The translations under genes were made by a program, and so were the position numbers. Below are positions 1 through 8,028 of a DNA stretch of 36,553 nt, one piece after another (the stretch's first letter is position 1; every line of letters begins with the position of its first letter). The stretch covers positions 1-36,553 of the forward strand of contig CANHTA010000011.1 of assembly GCA_947463135.1 (NCBI GenBank), given 5' to 3'. The notes beneath the pieces are model-generated. The model did no database searches and had not been told where the DNA came from. It was given only the letters and a program-made list of their open reading frames with translations. The stretch comes from Gemmatimonadota bacterium. Its GTDB lineage: Bacteria > Gemmatimonadota > Gemmatimonadetes > Gemmatimonadales > Gemmatimonadaceae.

Positions 1-20
1 CACCCAGTACCCGCAGACGC

Positions 21-52
21 GAACGGGGTCGGGCAGAAGCCCGACCCCGTTC
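21..52. terminator. Perfect 13-bp hairpin downstream of the first pilin gene
   Basis: Positions 21-33 (GAACGGGGTCGGG) pair perfectly with 40-52 around a 6-base loop. It lies about 30 bases beyond the stop of the minus-strand pilin gene and could end or stabilise its transcript. There is no T-run on either side, so it is not a classical rho-independent terminator. A second small inverted repeat (CCGCGG) follows at about 56-77. Confidence 0.5.
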
Positions 53-83
53 ACCGCCGCGGCGTGAATGGCCGCGGTGACGC

Positions 84-458
84 TTACTTACAGTTCGCGC
101 CGCCCGGCTGGCCTTCGGCCAAGCCCGTCGGCGTCGACGTGCCGGCGCCGATCGTGCAGCTGGCGCTCGCGGCCTGCGCGTGCGTGGCGGTGCCGGTCCA
201 TCCGGTGGCCGTACCGGTGAACGTCAGCGCCACACCCGACGAACCGGTCGGCGCGGTCATGCCGGCGTAGGTATTGTTGTCGGCGAAAAAGCCTTCCGCG
301 GTGGACACCATGTTCTTGAGGTCGGACTTCATGGCCGCCACATAGGCCTTGCGCTTCGTGTCGGCAAACTTCGGGATCGCGATGGAGGCGAGAATGCCGA
401 TGATCACCACGACGATCAGCAGTTCGATGAGCGTAAAGCCCTTGCGCGTGCGCTGCAT
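84..458 (-). CDS. pilA: Type IV pilin (PilA-like), paralogue 1
   Basis: This is a 124-residue prepilin, the subunit of a type IV pilus (or pseudopilus) fibre. It has a short basic leader (MQRTRKG) and a prepilin-peptidase site between Gly7 and Phe8. The mature N-terminus starts FTLIE, so Glu5 needed for assembly is present, and is followed by a long hydrophobic helix. The C-terminal head has two Cys residues (in ASCTIG and the terminal ANCK) that could form the D-loop disulfide. A longer reading frame starts upstream at 557, but the ATG at 458 gives a normal leader and has GGAG about 8 bases upstream. It is a tandem paralogue of the gene at 671-1045, with near-identical helices and diverged heads. 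A sigma-54-type promoter lies about 60-75 bases upstream. Whether it is the major pilin is inferred from size and the PilSR neighbours. Confidence 0.93.
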   Translation of the reverse strand: MQRTRKGFTLIELLIVVVIIGILASIAIPKFADTKRKAYVAAMKSDLKNMVSTAEGFFADNNTYAGMTAPTGSSGVALTFTGTATGWTGTATHAQAASASCTIGAGTSTPTGLAEGQPGGANCK

Positions 459-519
459 AGTAAATCTCCAATTGGGGGGGCGACCGGGCCTCAGTGCCCG
501 TTTCGATGCCATGACGTAT

Positions 520-535
520 GGCAACGCGCGTACCA
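520..535 (-). promoter_or_regulatory. Sigma-54 (-24/-12) promoter for pilin 1
   Basis: Read on the minus strand this is TGGTACGCGCGTTGCC, against the sigma-54 consensus TGGCACGNNNNTTGCW. The -24 GG and -12 GC are present with exact spacing; only the C at position 4 and the last base differ. Predicted transcription would start near 509, giving a leader of about 50 bases before the pilin ATG at 458. Pilin genes are classical targets of sigma-54 with PilR, and a PilR-like activator is encoded nearby at 1198-2580. Confidence 0.72.
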
Positions 536-670
536 CTCGGGCCGAGTTACGTAACACGTTGTCAATGCGTACGTTACGAAGGACATGCCCAAACCGGCCG
601 CTGCGCCCGCCCTGTCATTTCGCCATTTTCTTGCAGAGTGCAAGGCCAACGCCCGCCCAACCCACGGGGG

Positions 671-1045
671 CTACTTGCAGGCTGGCCCGCCCGGCTGGCC
701 TTCGGTCAAGTTGGCTGGGGTACTCGTCCCAGTGCCTATCACACAGGTAGCGCCGTCTACATTCGCATGCGTGGCGGTTCCCGACCATCCCGTTGCCGCC
801 CCCGTAAAGGTGAGCGTGACGCCGGGGGAACCCGTTGGTGACGCGAAACCGACGTAACTGTTGTTGTCCGAAAAATACGATTCCGCCGCTGACACCATGT
901 TCTTCAGGTCGGACTTCATGGCCGCGACGTAGGCCTTGCGCTTCGTGTCGGCAAACTTCGGGATGGCGATCGCGGCAAGGATGCCGATGATCACCACAAC
1001 AATAAGGAGTTCAATCAGGGAGAAGCCCTGGCGGGTGCGCTGCAT
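671..1045 (-). CDS. pilA: Type IV pilin (PilA-like), paralogue 2
   Basis: A 124-residue prepilin with leader MQRTRQG, cleavage before FSLIE (Glu5 present), and a hydrophobic N-terminal helix almost identical to the pilin at 84-458. The segment after the helix (IPKFADTKRKAYVAAMKSDL) is shared exactly. The head has the same layout, a GW-S/T-GTATHA stretch and two Cys near the end (GATCVIG and PACK), but many substitutions. ATG at 1045 has a GGAG-type ribosome site about 8 bases upstream. It lies between pilR and pilin 1, with 152 bases after pilR and 212 before pilin 1. It may therefore be co-transcribed with pilSR or have its own promoter. No convincing sigma-54 site was found upstream. The pair looks like a gene duplication followed by head-domain divergence. 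Confidence 0.92.
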   Translation of the reverse strand: MQRTRQGFSLIELLIVVVIIGILAAIAIPKFADTKRKAYVAAMKSDLKNMVSAAESYFSDNNSYVGFASPTGSPGVTLTFTGAATGWSGTATHANVDGATCVIGTGTSTPANLTEGQPGGPACK

Positions 1046-1197
1046 GGTATGTGCTCCAGTAAGGTAGGCGATTGGGGGAAAGGCGCCGCGCTATACCGCG
1101 GCGTTGCCCGCACGCTAACCCTCGACACGACCACGCCCTGTACCATTCCCTTGCACCTCTACTCGGCGCTCCGCCTTGCCCAGCCTCGCCCGTCGGT

Positions 1198-2580
1198 TCA
1201 GGCCACGCCGTAGCGAGCGAGCTTGCGATAGAGCGTGGACGGATCAATCCCCAGCATGTCGGCCGCCCGGCTCTTATTGCCCCCTTCGTTTTGCAGCGTC
1301 CACTGGATGTAGGCCCGCTCGATCGCCTCCAGCGTGGGTGACACGGGGGCGCGCTCGGTCACAAGGGGCTCGGCGCGACGGGCGGTGACGCGTTCCGGGA
1401 GCGCCTCCGGCTCAATCACCGATCCCGTTGACAGAATCACAGCCCGCTCCAAGGCGTTCTCAAGCTCACGGACGTTTCCCGGCCACGGATACGCGATGAG
1501 CGCGTCCAGCGTGTCGTCGCGGAGCATCTTCACCCCTTCGCTGCGCAGCGTTGCGCTGCGGGCAAGAAATGACTCGGCAAGGAGCGGGATATCCCCCTGA
1601 CGCTGACGCAGCGGCGGCAAATGCAGCGCGATCACGTTGAGACGATAAAACAGATCGGCGCGGAAGCTGCCCCGCTTGATCTCCTCCTCCAAATCCCGAT
1701 TCGTCGCCGCCAGCACGCGCGTATCCACCGGGACCGCTTCAATGGCACCCACCGGGATCACTTCGCGCTGCTGCAACACGCGCAGCAACTTCACCTGAAT
1801 GGACGCCGTGGTTTCGCCGATTTCGTCAAGGAAAAACGTGCCCTGATTCGCCGCCGTAAACAAACCCGTCTTGTCTTTCACGGCGCCGGTGAAGGACCCC
1901 TTCACATGACCGAACAGCTCACTTTCCAGCAAGGATTCGGGAAGGGCTCCACAGTTGATTGAGCGAAACGTATGCTCCGACCGCGTACTCAAATCGTGGA
2001 TGTAACGCGCAATCACTTCCTTACCCGTTCCCGACTCTCCCGTGATCAGCACGGTGGAATCCGTAGGCGCGACGGTCTCCGCCAGATGCAACACGTCGAG
2101 CCACGGCTTACTCTGGCCGATCGGGCGTCCGGTGGTGTTCCGCTCCCGCCGCTTGAGATCCTGCTTGAGCGTGGTGTTCTCGGCGCGCAGCTTCCGGTGT
2201 TCGGCGGCGCGGCGAAGAATCGTGACCAGCTCATCGTTGCGGAACGGCTTCTGGATGTAGTAAAACGCCCCTTCGTTCACCGCCTGCATCGCCGACTGCA
2301 GCGTGGCCTGCGCCGTCATCAGGATGACCGGCACCTCAGGATCAACCTGCCGCGCCGTGCTCAACACCTGGACGCCGCTGACCTCCGGCATCCGCACGTC
2401 CGTTAACACGATATCGGGACGAAGCTCTGCGATGCGCTCAACACCGGCCCGACCGCCCTGTGCGGTAAACGGAATGAAGCCTTCGTTCTTCAGCAAGATG
2501 CGTAAGGAATCAAGGATGCCGGTTTCGTCATCAACGATTAACACGCGCGGGGCATCACTTGCGAGAACGGAAGGGGTCAC
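1198..2580 (-). CDS. pilR: Sigma-54-dependent response regulator, PilR/NtrC family
   Basis: A 460-residue NtrC-type activator in three parts. The receiver domain (about 10-125) has acidic residues in VLIVDDE, phospho-acceptor Asp61 in LTDVRMP and the conserved Lys in IQKPF. The AAA+ domain (about 160-400) has Walker A GESGTGKE, the sigma-54 contact loop as GSFTGA (usual GAFTGA), Walker B FFLDEIGE and the FRADLFYRL arginine-finger region. A Fis-type helix-turn-helix lies at the C-terminus (NKSRAADMLGIDPSTLYRKL). I chose GTG at 2580 because it overlaps the stop of the upstream kinase as GTGA and has GGAG 7 bases before it. Overlap with the PilS-like kinase shows a cognate pair. Its likely targets are the downstream pilins, one with a -24/-12 promoter. 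Calling it PilR rather than another NtrC-type regulator rests on the kinase topology and pilin neighbours. Confidence 0.93.
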   Translation of the reverse strand: MTPSVLASDAPRVLIVDDETGILDSLRILLKNEGFIPFTAQGGRAGVERIAELRPDIVLTDVRMPEVSGVQVLSTARQVDPEVPVILMTAQATLQSAMQAVNEGAFYYIQKPFRNDELVTILRRAAEHRKLRAENTTLKQDLKRRERNTTGRPIGQSKPWLDVLHLAETVAPTDSTVLITGESGTGKEVIARYIHDLSTRSEHTFRSINCGALPESLLESELFGHVKGSFTGAVKDKTGLFTAANQGTFFLDEIGETTASIQVKLLRVLQQREVIPVGAIEAVPVDTRVLAATNRDLEEEIKRGSFRADLFYRLNVIALHLPPLRQRQGDIPLLAESFLARSATLRSEGVKMLRDDTLDALIAYPWPGNVRELENALERAVILSTGSVIEPEALPERVTARRAEPLVTERAPVSPTLEAIERAYIQWTLQNEGGNKSRAADMLGIDPSTLYRKLARYGVA

Positions 2581-4334
2581 GATGGAACTCCAGTGAGACG
2601 GGGAAGCACAGCATCCGCCCAATCGTAGGTAGTCGGGTCTATTGGCAACGCACTCAGCACCGGCATGTCTCCACCGTACACATCACCGGTGGAAGCAGCC
2701 GTGGGTAACAGCATCGTGAAGCGGGTCCCGCGAGGAGGCGTGTCCACCAACACCACCCCGCGATGCGCTTCCACCGCACGATGTACTACGGGGAGACCGA
2801 GCCCGGTGCCGCCAACCTTCCCGGTGACGAACGGCTCGAAGAGCCGGTCTTTCAGCTCAGGGGGCACGCCGGGCCCGTCATCCGACACCGTGACGGCCAG
2901 GAGTTCGCCCGTAAGCAGCGTGGAGGCCAAGCCGTGCTCCCCCGCCGGGCGGAAGCGATCAACGCTCACGAGCACCTCTCCACTCGCCCCCACCGCCTGC
3001 ACCGCATTCAACACCAGATTGAACACCGCGCGATGCAGCAGATCTTCGTCGCCTTCTACCGGTGGCAGCCCAGGGGTGACCGTCACCTGCACCCGCACGC
3101 CATCCCCACGGTCGGGGTGTGCCGATGCAAGCCGTGCGGCCGAGTTAGCCAGCGTTCCCAGATCGAGACGGGTGATGCGTGTAACCCGGGCACGGGCAAA
3201 GTCCAGAAACTCAGCCAGTAATCGACTCAGCCGATCGGCCTCGCGAACCACGAGATCATGGAGCACGGCATTGTCGGCATCGTCCTCACTGGTCTCAATC
3301 GTCGCAACGCGGCGGCGCGACAACTGTTCCGTCGCGCTGCGAATCGAGGCCAATGGATTCCGAATCTCGTGCGCCAGCGACGCACTGAGCTCGGCCACCG
3401 CCTGCAAGCGTTCGGCACGAATGTGCAGCGCCTGGACACGCTTGCTGTCCGAAATATCCTGAAAGATGGCGGTGGCGGTGGCGCCGCCATCTTGAGGGGT
3501 GCCGCTGGAAATCGTGGTGGTCACGCCGATTTCCAGCGCTTCATCCGCTCGCATGATCACCCCCTCGGCACGGGTGGTGCGCACACCATCGCGCGAGGAT
3601 TGCTCAAGCAGCGTGGCCAGTTCAGGGGCGACGCCAAGCAAGGTGTTGAGGATCGGCCGTCCAACCAGCGCACGAAGCTCAAGGCCGAGCAACTCAGAGG
3701 CCGCCGGATTGGCGTAGAGGAGCCGTCCGTGCGCGTCCACCGTCATAATGCCCGACCGAATGGTGCGCAGAATATCAGCGGCCTCGAGCTGTACCTTCAC
3801 CAACCGCGCCGCGAGGGCCTCACGCCCCTTCCCCGCTTGCCGCAGTCGGGAGAACACGTAGCCGGACCCGATGGCCACCACCACGAAAACCACGATCTGT
3901 ACGGCCACGCCCACATAGGGCGTTCCGGATCGGAGGAGCAGGACGTCGGTGGCATACAGCACGCTGGCGCCAACCGCCACCGCGAGCCCTCCCTGGAAGG
4001 GGAGGAGCATGGCCGCGCTGGCAATCACCAAAATGTAGAGGGCCGCAAACTGGGAGCTCCAGCCACCGGTGATGTGCACCACCGCAGTAACCAGCGCCAA
4101 ATCCACCGTACACTGCAGGCCGTAGTACGCCACCCCGGGGGTGCGGCGCTCAAATTGGACATAGAGCGCCGAGAGCATCGTTGCCGCCGCTGACCCCGCG
4201 AAGGCCAGTGTGGCGATCAGGGTATCGCGCGGGGCCGCTTCGCTCCAGACGAACGCGGCCGCGATGAGGATGGCGCAGGAGAGCACCGCACGGCCCAGCC
4301 AGACCCAACGCAGTACCCTGCTCGGGTCAAGCAT
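2577..4334 (-). CDS. pilS: Membrane sensor histidine kinase, PilS-like
   Basis: A 585-residue inner-membrane kinase predicted to phosphorylate the co-encoded PilR-like regulator. About six hydrophobic segments fill residues 10-185, followed by a PAS domain (SGIMTVDAHGRLLYANPAA). The HisKA domain carries phospho-accepting His322 in SLAHEIRNP. The HATPase_c domain has N-box NLVLNAVQAV, G1 SDDGPGVP and G2 GGTGLGLPVV. The many-helix sensor, PAS, HisKA order is that of PilS. The frame is open further upstream to a GTG at 4439. I prefer ATG at 4334, which puts the first helix near the N-terminus as is usual and leaves a 144-base divergent promoter region. Its purine-rich AGGAA abuts the ATG, which is closer than ideal, so this start is uncertain. 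Confidence 0.88.
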   Translation of the reverse strand: MLDPSRVLRWVWLGRAVLSCAILIAAAFVWSEAAPRDTLIATLAFAGSAAATMLSALYVQFERRTPGVAYYGLQCTVDLALVTAVVHITGGWSSQFAALYILVIASAAMLLPFQGGLAVAVGASVLYATDVLLLRSGTPYVGVAVQIVVFVVVAIGSGYVFSRLRQAGKGREALAARLVKVQLEAADILRTIRSGIMTVDAHGRLLYANPAASELLGLELRALVGRPILNTLLGVAPELATLLEQSSRDGVRTTRAEGVIMRADEALEIGVTTTISSGTPQDGGATATAIFQDISDSKRVQALHIRAERLQAVAELSASLAHEIRNPLASIRSATEQLSRRRVATIETSEDDADNAVLHDLVVREADRLSRLLAEFLDFARARVTRITRLDLGTLANSAARLASAHPDRGDGVRVQVTVTPGLPPVEGDEDLLHRAVFNLVLNAVQAVGASGEVLVSVDRFRPAGEHGLASTLLTGELLAVTVSDDGPGVPPELKDRLFEPFVTGKVGGTGLGLPVVHRAVEAHRGVVLVDTPPRGTRFTMLLPTAASTGDVYGGDMPVLSALPIDPTTYDWADAVLPRLTGVPS

Positions 4335-4478
4335 TTCCTGCTTCGGGACTGGAGTAATCGATGGAGTAGGGTGCACGGCAGCCGGAAGTCTTGCAGAATG
4401 CCCCAGAGGCGGAATGCCCGGCACTCTCGCAGATTGCACTACCCTGACGAATCAGTCGCCTGTCCGTTTCTATTCAGT

Positions 4479-5834
4479 ATGATTGCTGACCCTGTTTCCC
4501 CCGTGGTCGACCACCTGAGCTTCGGTTCAGCTTCGGGACGATTGCTGTTGGTGCTGCTTTTGGTGCTGCTCAACGCCTTTTTCGTGGCCGCTGAGTTTGC
4601 GCTGGTAGCGGTGCGGCGAAGCCGCATTGATCAGATGGCGGCGGAGGGGGACCGGAGCGCCAAGGTCGTGCAACGGGCGCTCAGCCAACTCGACCGATAC
4701 ATCTCAGGCACGCAACTCGGCATTACCCTGGCCTCGCTGGCGCTGGGCTGGGTTGGCGAGCCGGCCATCGCGGTGCTCGTCGATCGTGCCCTGCATCTGG
4801 TTGGCATCGAACCAGCCGTGGGCGCCGTACATACGGGGGCGGGGATCGCGGTGGCCTTTCTCGTGATCACCTTCCTGCACATCGTCCTCGGCGAGCTCGC
4901 CCCCAAAAGCATCGCGTTGGCCCGCCCGGAAACCGTCAGCCGATGGGTGGTTCGTCCGCTGATCCTCTTCTCGCAGGTGATGTCGCCCTTCATTGGCATG
5001 CTCAATGGCACGGCCAATCGCCTCCTCGCCTTGCTGGGCGTTGAGCCCGTGTCCGAAGGGGGGCATGTGCACAGCCCGGAGGAGCTGCGCCTGCTCGTGA
5101 TGCAGGCCCGCGCCCATGGGACGCTGGATGAGTCGGACTCCGCGATGCTCGCCGGGGTGTTCGACTTCCATAACAAAAAAGCCTTGGACGTGATGCGCCC
5201 CCGTACCGATATGATCGCGATTGCCGAGGACGTGGAGCTCGACGAACTCGTTGTGATCCTGCGGCGTGAGCGTTACTCGCGCTATCCGGTGTATCGTGAG
5301 ACCGCCGACGATATTGTCGGCGTCTTTCTGGCCAAGGACTTCTGGCTCCATGCGCATCCGGAATCCTTCTCGCTACGCGATCACTTACGGGAGCCGATTT
5401 TTGTGCCGGCGACCCGTGCCGCCGAACGCGTCCTCGACGATTTGCGACGGACGCGCGCACACCTCGCCGTTGTGCTCGATGAATACGGGGGGACGGCTGG
5501 CATCGTGACGATGGAGGATCTGATTGAGGAAGTCGTCGGCGATATCGCCGATGAGTATGATCCGTTGTCGCGCGACGCCCTCCTGTTCGATGGCGTCCTT
5601 GAGCTGGCCGGCTCCATGTCCCTGGTAGACGTGCGCTCCGATCATTCGCTCCCCATTCCGGAGGGGGACTGGTCCACCCTTGGCGGGTATGCCTTTGCCA
5701 TGCTGGGACGTCTGCCCCGCATCGGGGACCGCGTCACCTACCCCGGAGGGGAATTGGAGATCGTCGCGATGGAGGGCCGTCGTGTCGCCGCGTTGCGCGT
5801 CCACTTGCGCTCCGAACCCGTGAGCCCGTTATGA
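4479..5834 (+). CDS. CNNM/CorC (hemolysin C) family membrane transporter with CBS pair
   Basis: A 451-residue protein of the family annotated as hemolysin, CorC/HlyC, TlyC or CNNM, linked to Mg2+/Co2+ transport or tolerance. An N-terminal DUF21/CNNM domain (about 15-200) has several hydrophobic helices, beginning [20 protein letters not shown] with the typical AAEFALV motif. Two CBS domains follow (about 215-340), including [18 protein letters not shown] at the end of the second. A C-terminal CorC_HlyC domain (about 360-445) ends the protein. I chose ATG at 4479 rather than the longer frame because the extra 36 residues are Arg/His-rich and precede the first natural hydrophobic segment. It is transcribed divergently from the PilS-like gene and overlaps the next gene by ATGA. 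True substrate is unknown. Confidence 0.9.
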   Translation: MIADPVSPVVDHLSFGSASGRLLLVLLLVLLNAFFVAAEFALVAVRRSRIDQMAAEGDRSAKVVQRALSQLDRYISGTQLGITLASLALGWVGEPAIAVLVDRALHLVGIEPAVGAVHTGAGIAVAFLVITFLHIVLGELAPKSIALARPETVSRWVVRPLILFSQVMSPFIGMLNGTANRLLALLGVEPVSEGGHVHSPEELRLLVMQARAHGTLDESDSAMLAGVFDFHNKKALDVMRPRTDMIAIAEDVELDELVVILRRERYSRYPVYRETADDIVGVFLAKDFWLHAHPESFSLRDHLREPIFVPATRAAERVLDDLRRTRAHLAVVLDEYGGTAGIVTMEDLIEEVVGDIADEYDPLSRDALLFDGVLELAGSMSLVDVRSDHSLPIPEGDWSTLGGYAFAMLGRLPRIGDRVTYPGGELEIVAMEGRRVAALRVHLRSEPVSPL

Positions 5835-6631
5835 CCCGTATCTGGTGGCCCCTCCTGATTGTGACCACCGCCTTCGCGTGTGGTGCCTCGGCAGACCGCG
5901 CGCAACGCGGCCCGTCAGAGACCGTGGGCGTTGGCCAGGACACCATTGGCCCAGCCGCGCCACCAGGCGCTCCTGCCGACCGCTTCCCGGCTCCAATGCG
6001 ACCGGTGGCGGACATTGTGGCCCCCCGGTGGAGCGCCGAGGACGACCGCGATGATGCCGGGGAATTCGCGCGCGTGGTGGCCCTGGCAAAAATCCGCCCC
6101 GGACAGCAGGTGGCCGATATCGGCGCGGGCGACGGCTACTACGTCTCCCGGCTGTCGCCGCTGGTCGGCCCACGCGGCCGGGTCTTCGGCCAGGACATTA
6201 TCCCCGACTATCTCGCGCTGCTGCAGCGCCGCGTGCGCCGCGAGGGGATGGCGAACGTGCAGGTGGTACAGGGCGATGCCCACGATCCACGGCTACCGAC
6301 GGCCAGCGTTGACGTGGCCTTCATGATTCACATGTATCACGAGATCGAGCAACCGTTCGCGCTGCTCTGGAACCTGGCCACCGCCTTACGGCCGGGTGGA
6401 CGTCTGGTGATCCTTGATCTGGACCGCCCAACCTATGGCCACGGGACGCCGCGAAGCCTGTTGCGCTGCGAGTTAGCGGCCGTGGGCTATCGCCAGCTGT
6501 CGTTGACCACCACGGCCCCGGCCGAGTATGTGGCCGTCTTTGTCGCGCCGGACTCGGCATCTCGACCGGCGCCGGCCGCGATCACGGCTGCGCTCGGAGC
6601 ATCGCCCTGCCGGGCGCCGGGGGACCGCTAA
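5831..6631 (+). CDS. Class I SAM-dependent methyltransferase with exported or lipoprotein-like N-terminus
   Basis: A 266-residue protein whose residues about 75-235 form a Rossmann methyltransferase. It has the SAM motif VADIGAGDGYY, an acidic residue after the second strand (GQDIIPDY), VVQGDAHDPRLP, and a late GGRLVILDLDRP strand typical of UbiE/Methyltransf_11 proteins. The N-terminus ([20 protein letters not shown]) looks like a Sec signal with Cys17 at a possible lipobox, although the -3 residue is Ala rather than Leu. A Pro/Ala/Gly-rich linker follows. If exported it would lie outside the cytoplasm, where SAM is not expected, so this is odd. Its ATG overlaps the previous stop as ATGA, and the ArfB-like gene follows one base after its stop. 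Substrate is unknown. Confidence 0.85.
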   Translation: MTRIWWPLLIVTTAFACGASADRAQRGPSETVGVGQDTIGPAAPPGAPADRFPAPMRPVADIVAPRWSAEDDRDDAGEFARVVALAKIRPGQQVADIGAGDGYYVSRLSPLVGPRGRVFGQDIIPDYLALLQRRVRREGMANVQVVQGDAHDPRLPTASVDVAFMIHMYHEIEQPFALLWNLATALRPGGRLVILDLDRPTYGHGTPRSLLRCELAAVGYRQLSLTTTAPAEYVAVFVAPDSASRPAPAAITAALGASPCRAPGDR

Positions 6632-6632
6632 G

Positions 6633-7070
6633 GTGAGCACCACGTCGCCGGATGACGTGCCCGTGGCGCCGGGCGTGCGTATTCCGGCGCACGAGCTCGA
6701 CATCTCGGCCATTTCCGCCAGCGGGCCGGGGGGACAACATGTGAATCGCAGCGCCACGCGCATTGCGCTGCGGTGGAACGTACGCCAAAGCCGGGCACTC
6801 CGGGACGACCAACGGGTGCTGGTCCTGGCGCGCCTCGCGTCGCGGCTGGACGGGGAAGGCGCGCTGCGTATCGTGGCCGGCGAGTATCGGAGTCAACAGC
6901 AGAACCGCCGGGCAGCGATTGAGCGATTGGTGCAGCTCCTCTCGCGGGCGCTCGTGGTTCCGAAGTCGCGTCACGCCACTCGGCCGAGCCGAGGCGCGGT
7001 GGAGCGTCGGCTTAGCGAGAAGCGGCAGCGCAGTGAGGTGAAGCGGCAACGACGACCCGACGACCTGTAG
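6633..7070 (+). CDS. arfB: ArfB/YaeJ-like peptidyl-tRNA hydrolase (RF-1 GGQ domain)
   Basis: A 145-residue protein with a single class-I release-factor catalytic domain. The motif SASGPGGQHVN puts GGQ at residues 33-35; the Gln-containing loop hydrolyses peptidyl-tRNA in the ribosome. The C-terminal tail is strongly basic (RLSEKRQRSEVKRQRR), matching the tail by which ArfB enters the empty mRNA channel of stalled ribosomes. It lacks the stop-codon-recognition domains of RF1/RF2. I chose GTG at 6633, one base after the preceding TAA, because it gives a normal ArfB length; the open frame upstream has no conserved sequence. GGQ is followed by His where Asn is more usual. The gene ends convergently 29 bases from the beta-barrel gene. 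Confidence 0.88.
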   Translation: MSTTSPDDVPVAPGVRIPAHELDISAISASGPGGQHVNRSATRIALRWNVRQSRALRDDQRVLVLARLASRLDGEGALRIVAGEYRSQQQNRRAAIERLVQLLSRALVVPKSRHATRPSRGAVERRLSEKRQRSEVKRQRRPDDL

Positions 7071-7099
7071 CCATCATCGGGCCATCGAAGGGCGCCGAA

Positions 7100-7843
7100 C
7101 TAGAAGGCGATCACGTTGACGCCAAGATAGTACGTCACGAAATCGGCACGGCCTTCAATCGCTACGGGGGGCCGGTCTGTTTGATAGGCCGTCCGGACAC
7201 GATCGGCGTTCAGGTAGCTGACATCGTCGTGGCGCAGGAACCTGGCGCCAAGATCCAGGCGAACCGGATGCGCTCCGGAGGTCAGGCGAAAGTATCCACC
7301 AACCGCCCCACCGTAGGCCAACGCCACATCACTCGCGTTGGTAGTGGTGGCAAAGGGGTCCTGCTGATTGTTGGATCCTTCAATGGAACTCGACGTCCAG
7401 AACACGGAGAATCCACCCAGGGCGGTGGCGTATGGCGTAAACGTGCCCGTGGGGCCGAGCAGCTGCGGACCGACGACAAACGAAGCGATGCTGCTGGTGG
7501 TCCGCAGGTTGAGTTGAATGAGCCCACCGGTTCCACTCAGCGGGATGGCGCGTCGGGTGTTCCCATAGGTAACGAAGGAGAGATCGCCGCGCAGATTAAC
7601 GATGGCATTGGGATCGAGCCGCCACAGGGCGTACCCGCCAACGCCGAACCCGTTACCAGTATTTTGACCGAACTCCCCTCTGGGCTCGGTAACCTGCAGA
7701 TGGCCCCCGAACGACCCGCGACCGGAAGGGGCGCCGGCCGCCGCGGAAGATTGTGCGCCAGCAGGACCGGCCAGCAGTGCCGCCGCGAGGGCCGAAATGA
7801 TGGCCGCCGTGGCAGCCGAAGAAGGAAGGGAAACGCGAGTCAT
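7100..7843 (-). CDS. Predicted outer-membrane beta-barrel protein, function unknown
   Basis: A 247-residue protein with a clear Sec signal peptide (MTRVSLPSS, then an Ala-rich hydrophobic core ending AGPAGAQ at about residue 30). The mature part has alternating amphipathic strands rich in Gly, Ser, Thr and aromatic residues, such as GVGGYALWRL and SFVVGPQLLG, and ends with aromatic Phe (YYLGVNVIAF). This is typical of 8-10-stranded outer-membrane barrels. I recognise no specific family. ATG at 7843 was chosen because it starts the signal peptide; the frame extends to 7924 but the added residues do not resemble a signal. There is no clear Shine-Dalgarno. It is monocistronic and converges on arfB. 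Confidence 0.78.
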   Translation of the reverse strand: MTRVSLPSSAATAAIISALAAALLAGPAGAQSSAAAGAPSGRGSFGGHLQVTEPRGEFGQNTGNGFGVGGYALWRLDPNAIVNLRGDLSFVTYGNTRRAIPLSGTGGLIQLNLRTTSSIASFVVGPQLLGPTGTFTPYATALGGFSVFWTSSSIEGSNNQQDPFATTTNASDVALAYGGAVGGYFRLTSGAHPVRLDLGARFLRHDDVSYLNADRVRTAYQTDRPPVAIEGRADFVTYYLGVNVIAF

Positions 7844-8028
7844 GGATGGGAGCGTTGAAGCGCCAGTAGGCACACGCCTCAGGATCACGGAATGCAATCC
7901 GGAGTTCCTGCAAGAATACGCCAAAGTGGGGGAAAGGTGTCGTACATTACGGGAAATGCCAGCGCCTCGACCACGTGGCGACCCGTACCGCTTGAATCCC
8001 GACTAGTTATTTCGTATTTGTTCAGCTT

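Noticed and set aside
1084-1103. Inverted repeat CGCCGCG/CGCGGCG between pilR and pilin 2
   Set aside because: Only 7 bp with a 6-base loop in very GC-rich DNA and no T-run; not strong enough to call a terminator.
1130-1175. Possible sigma-54 sites upstream of pilin 2 (minus-strand TGGTACAGGGCGTGGT at 1130-1145, and a GG-N10-GC match near 1160-1175)
   Set aside because: The first lacks the -12 GC and the second matches only the bare GG/GC; such matches arise often by chance in GC-rich DNA.
3258-4193. Long plus-strand open frame opposite the PilS-like kinase
   Set aside because: The minus frame encodes a full kinase with all motifs; the plus frame is low-complexity Arg/His/Gly-rich and typical of shadow frames in GC-rich genes.
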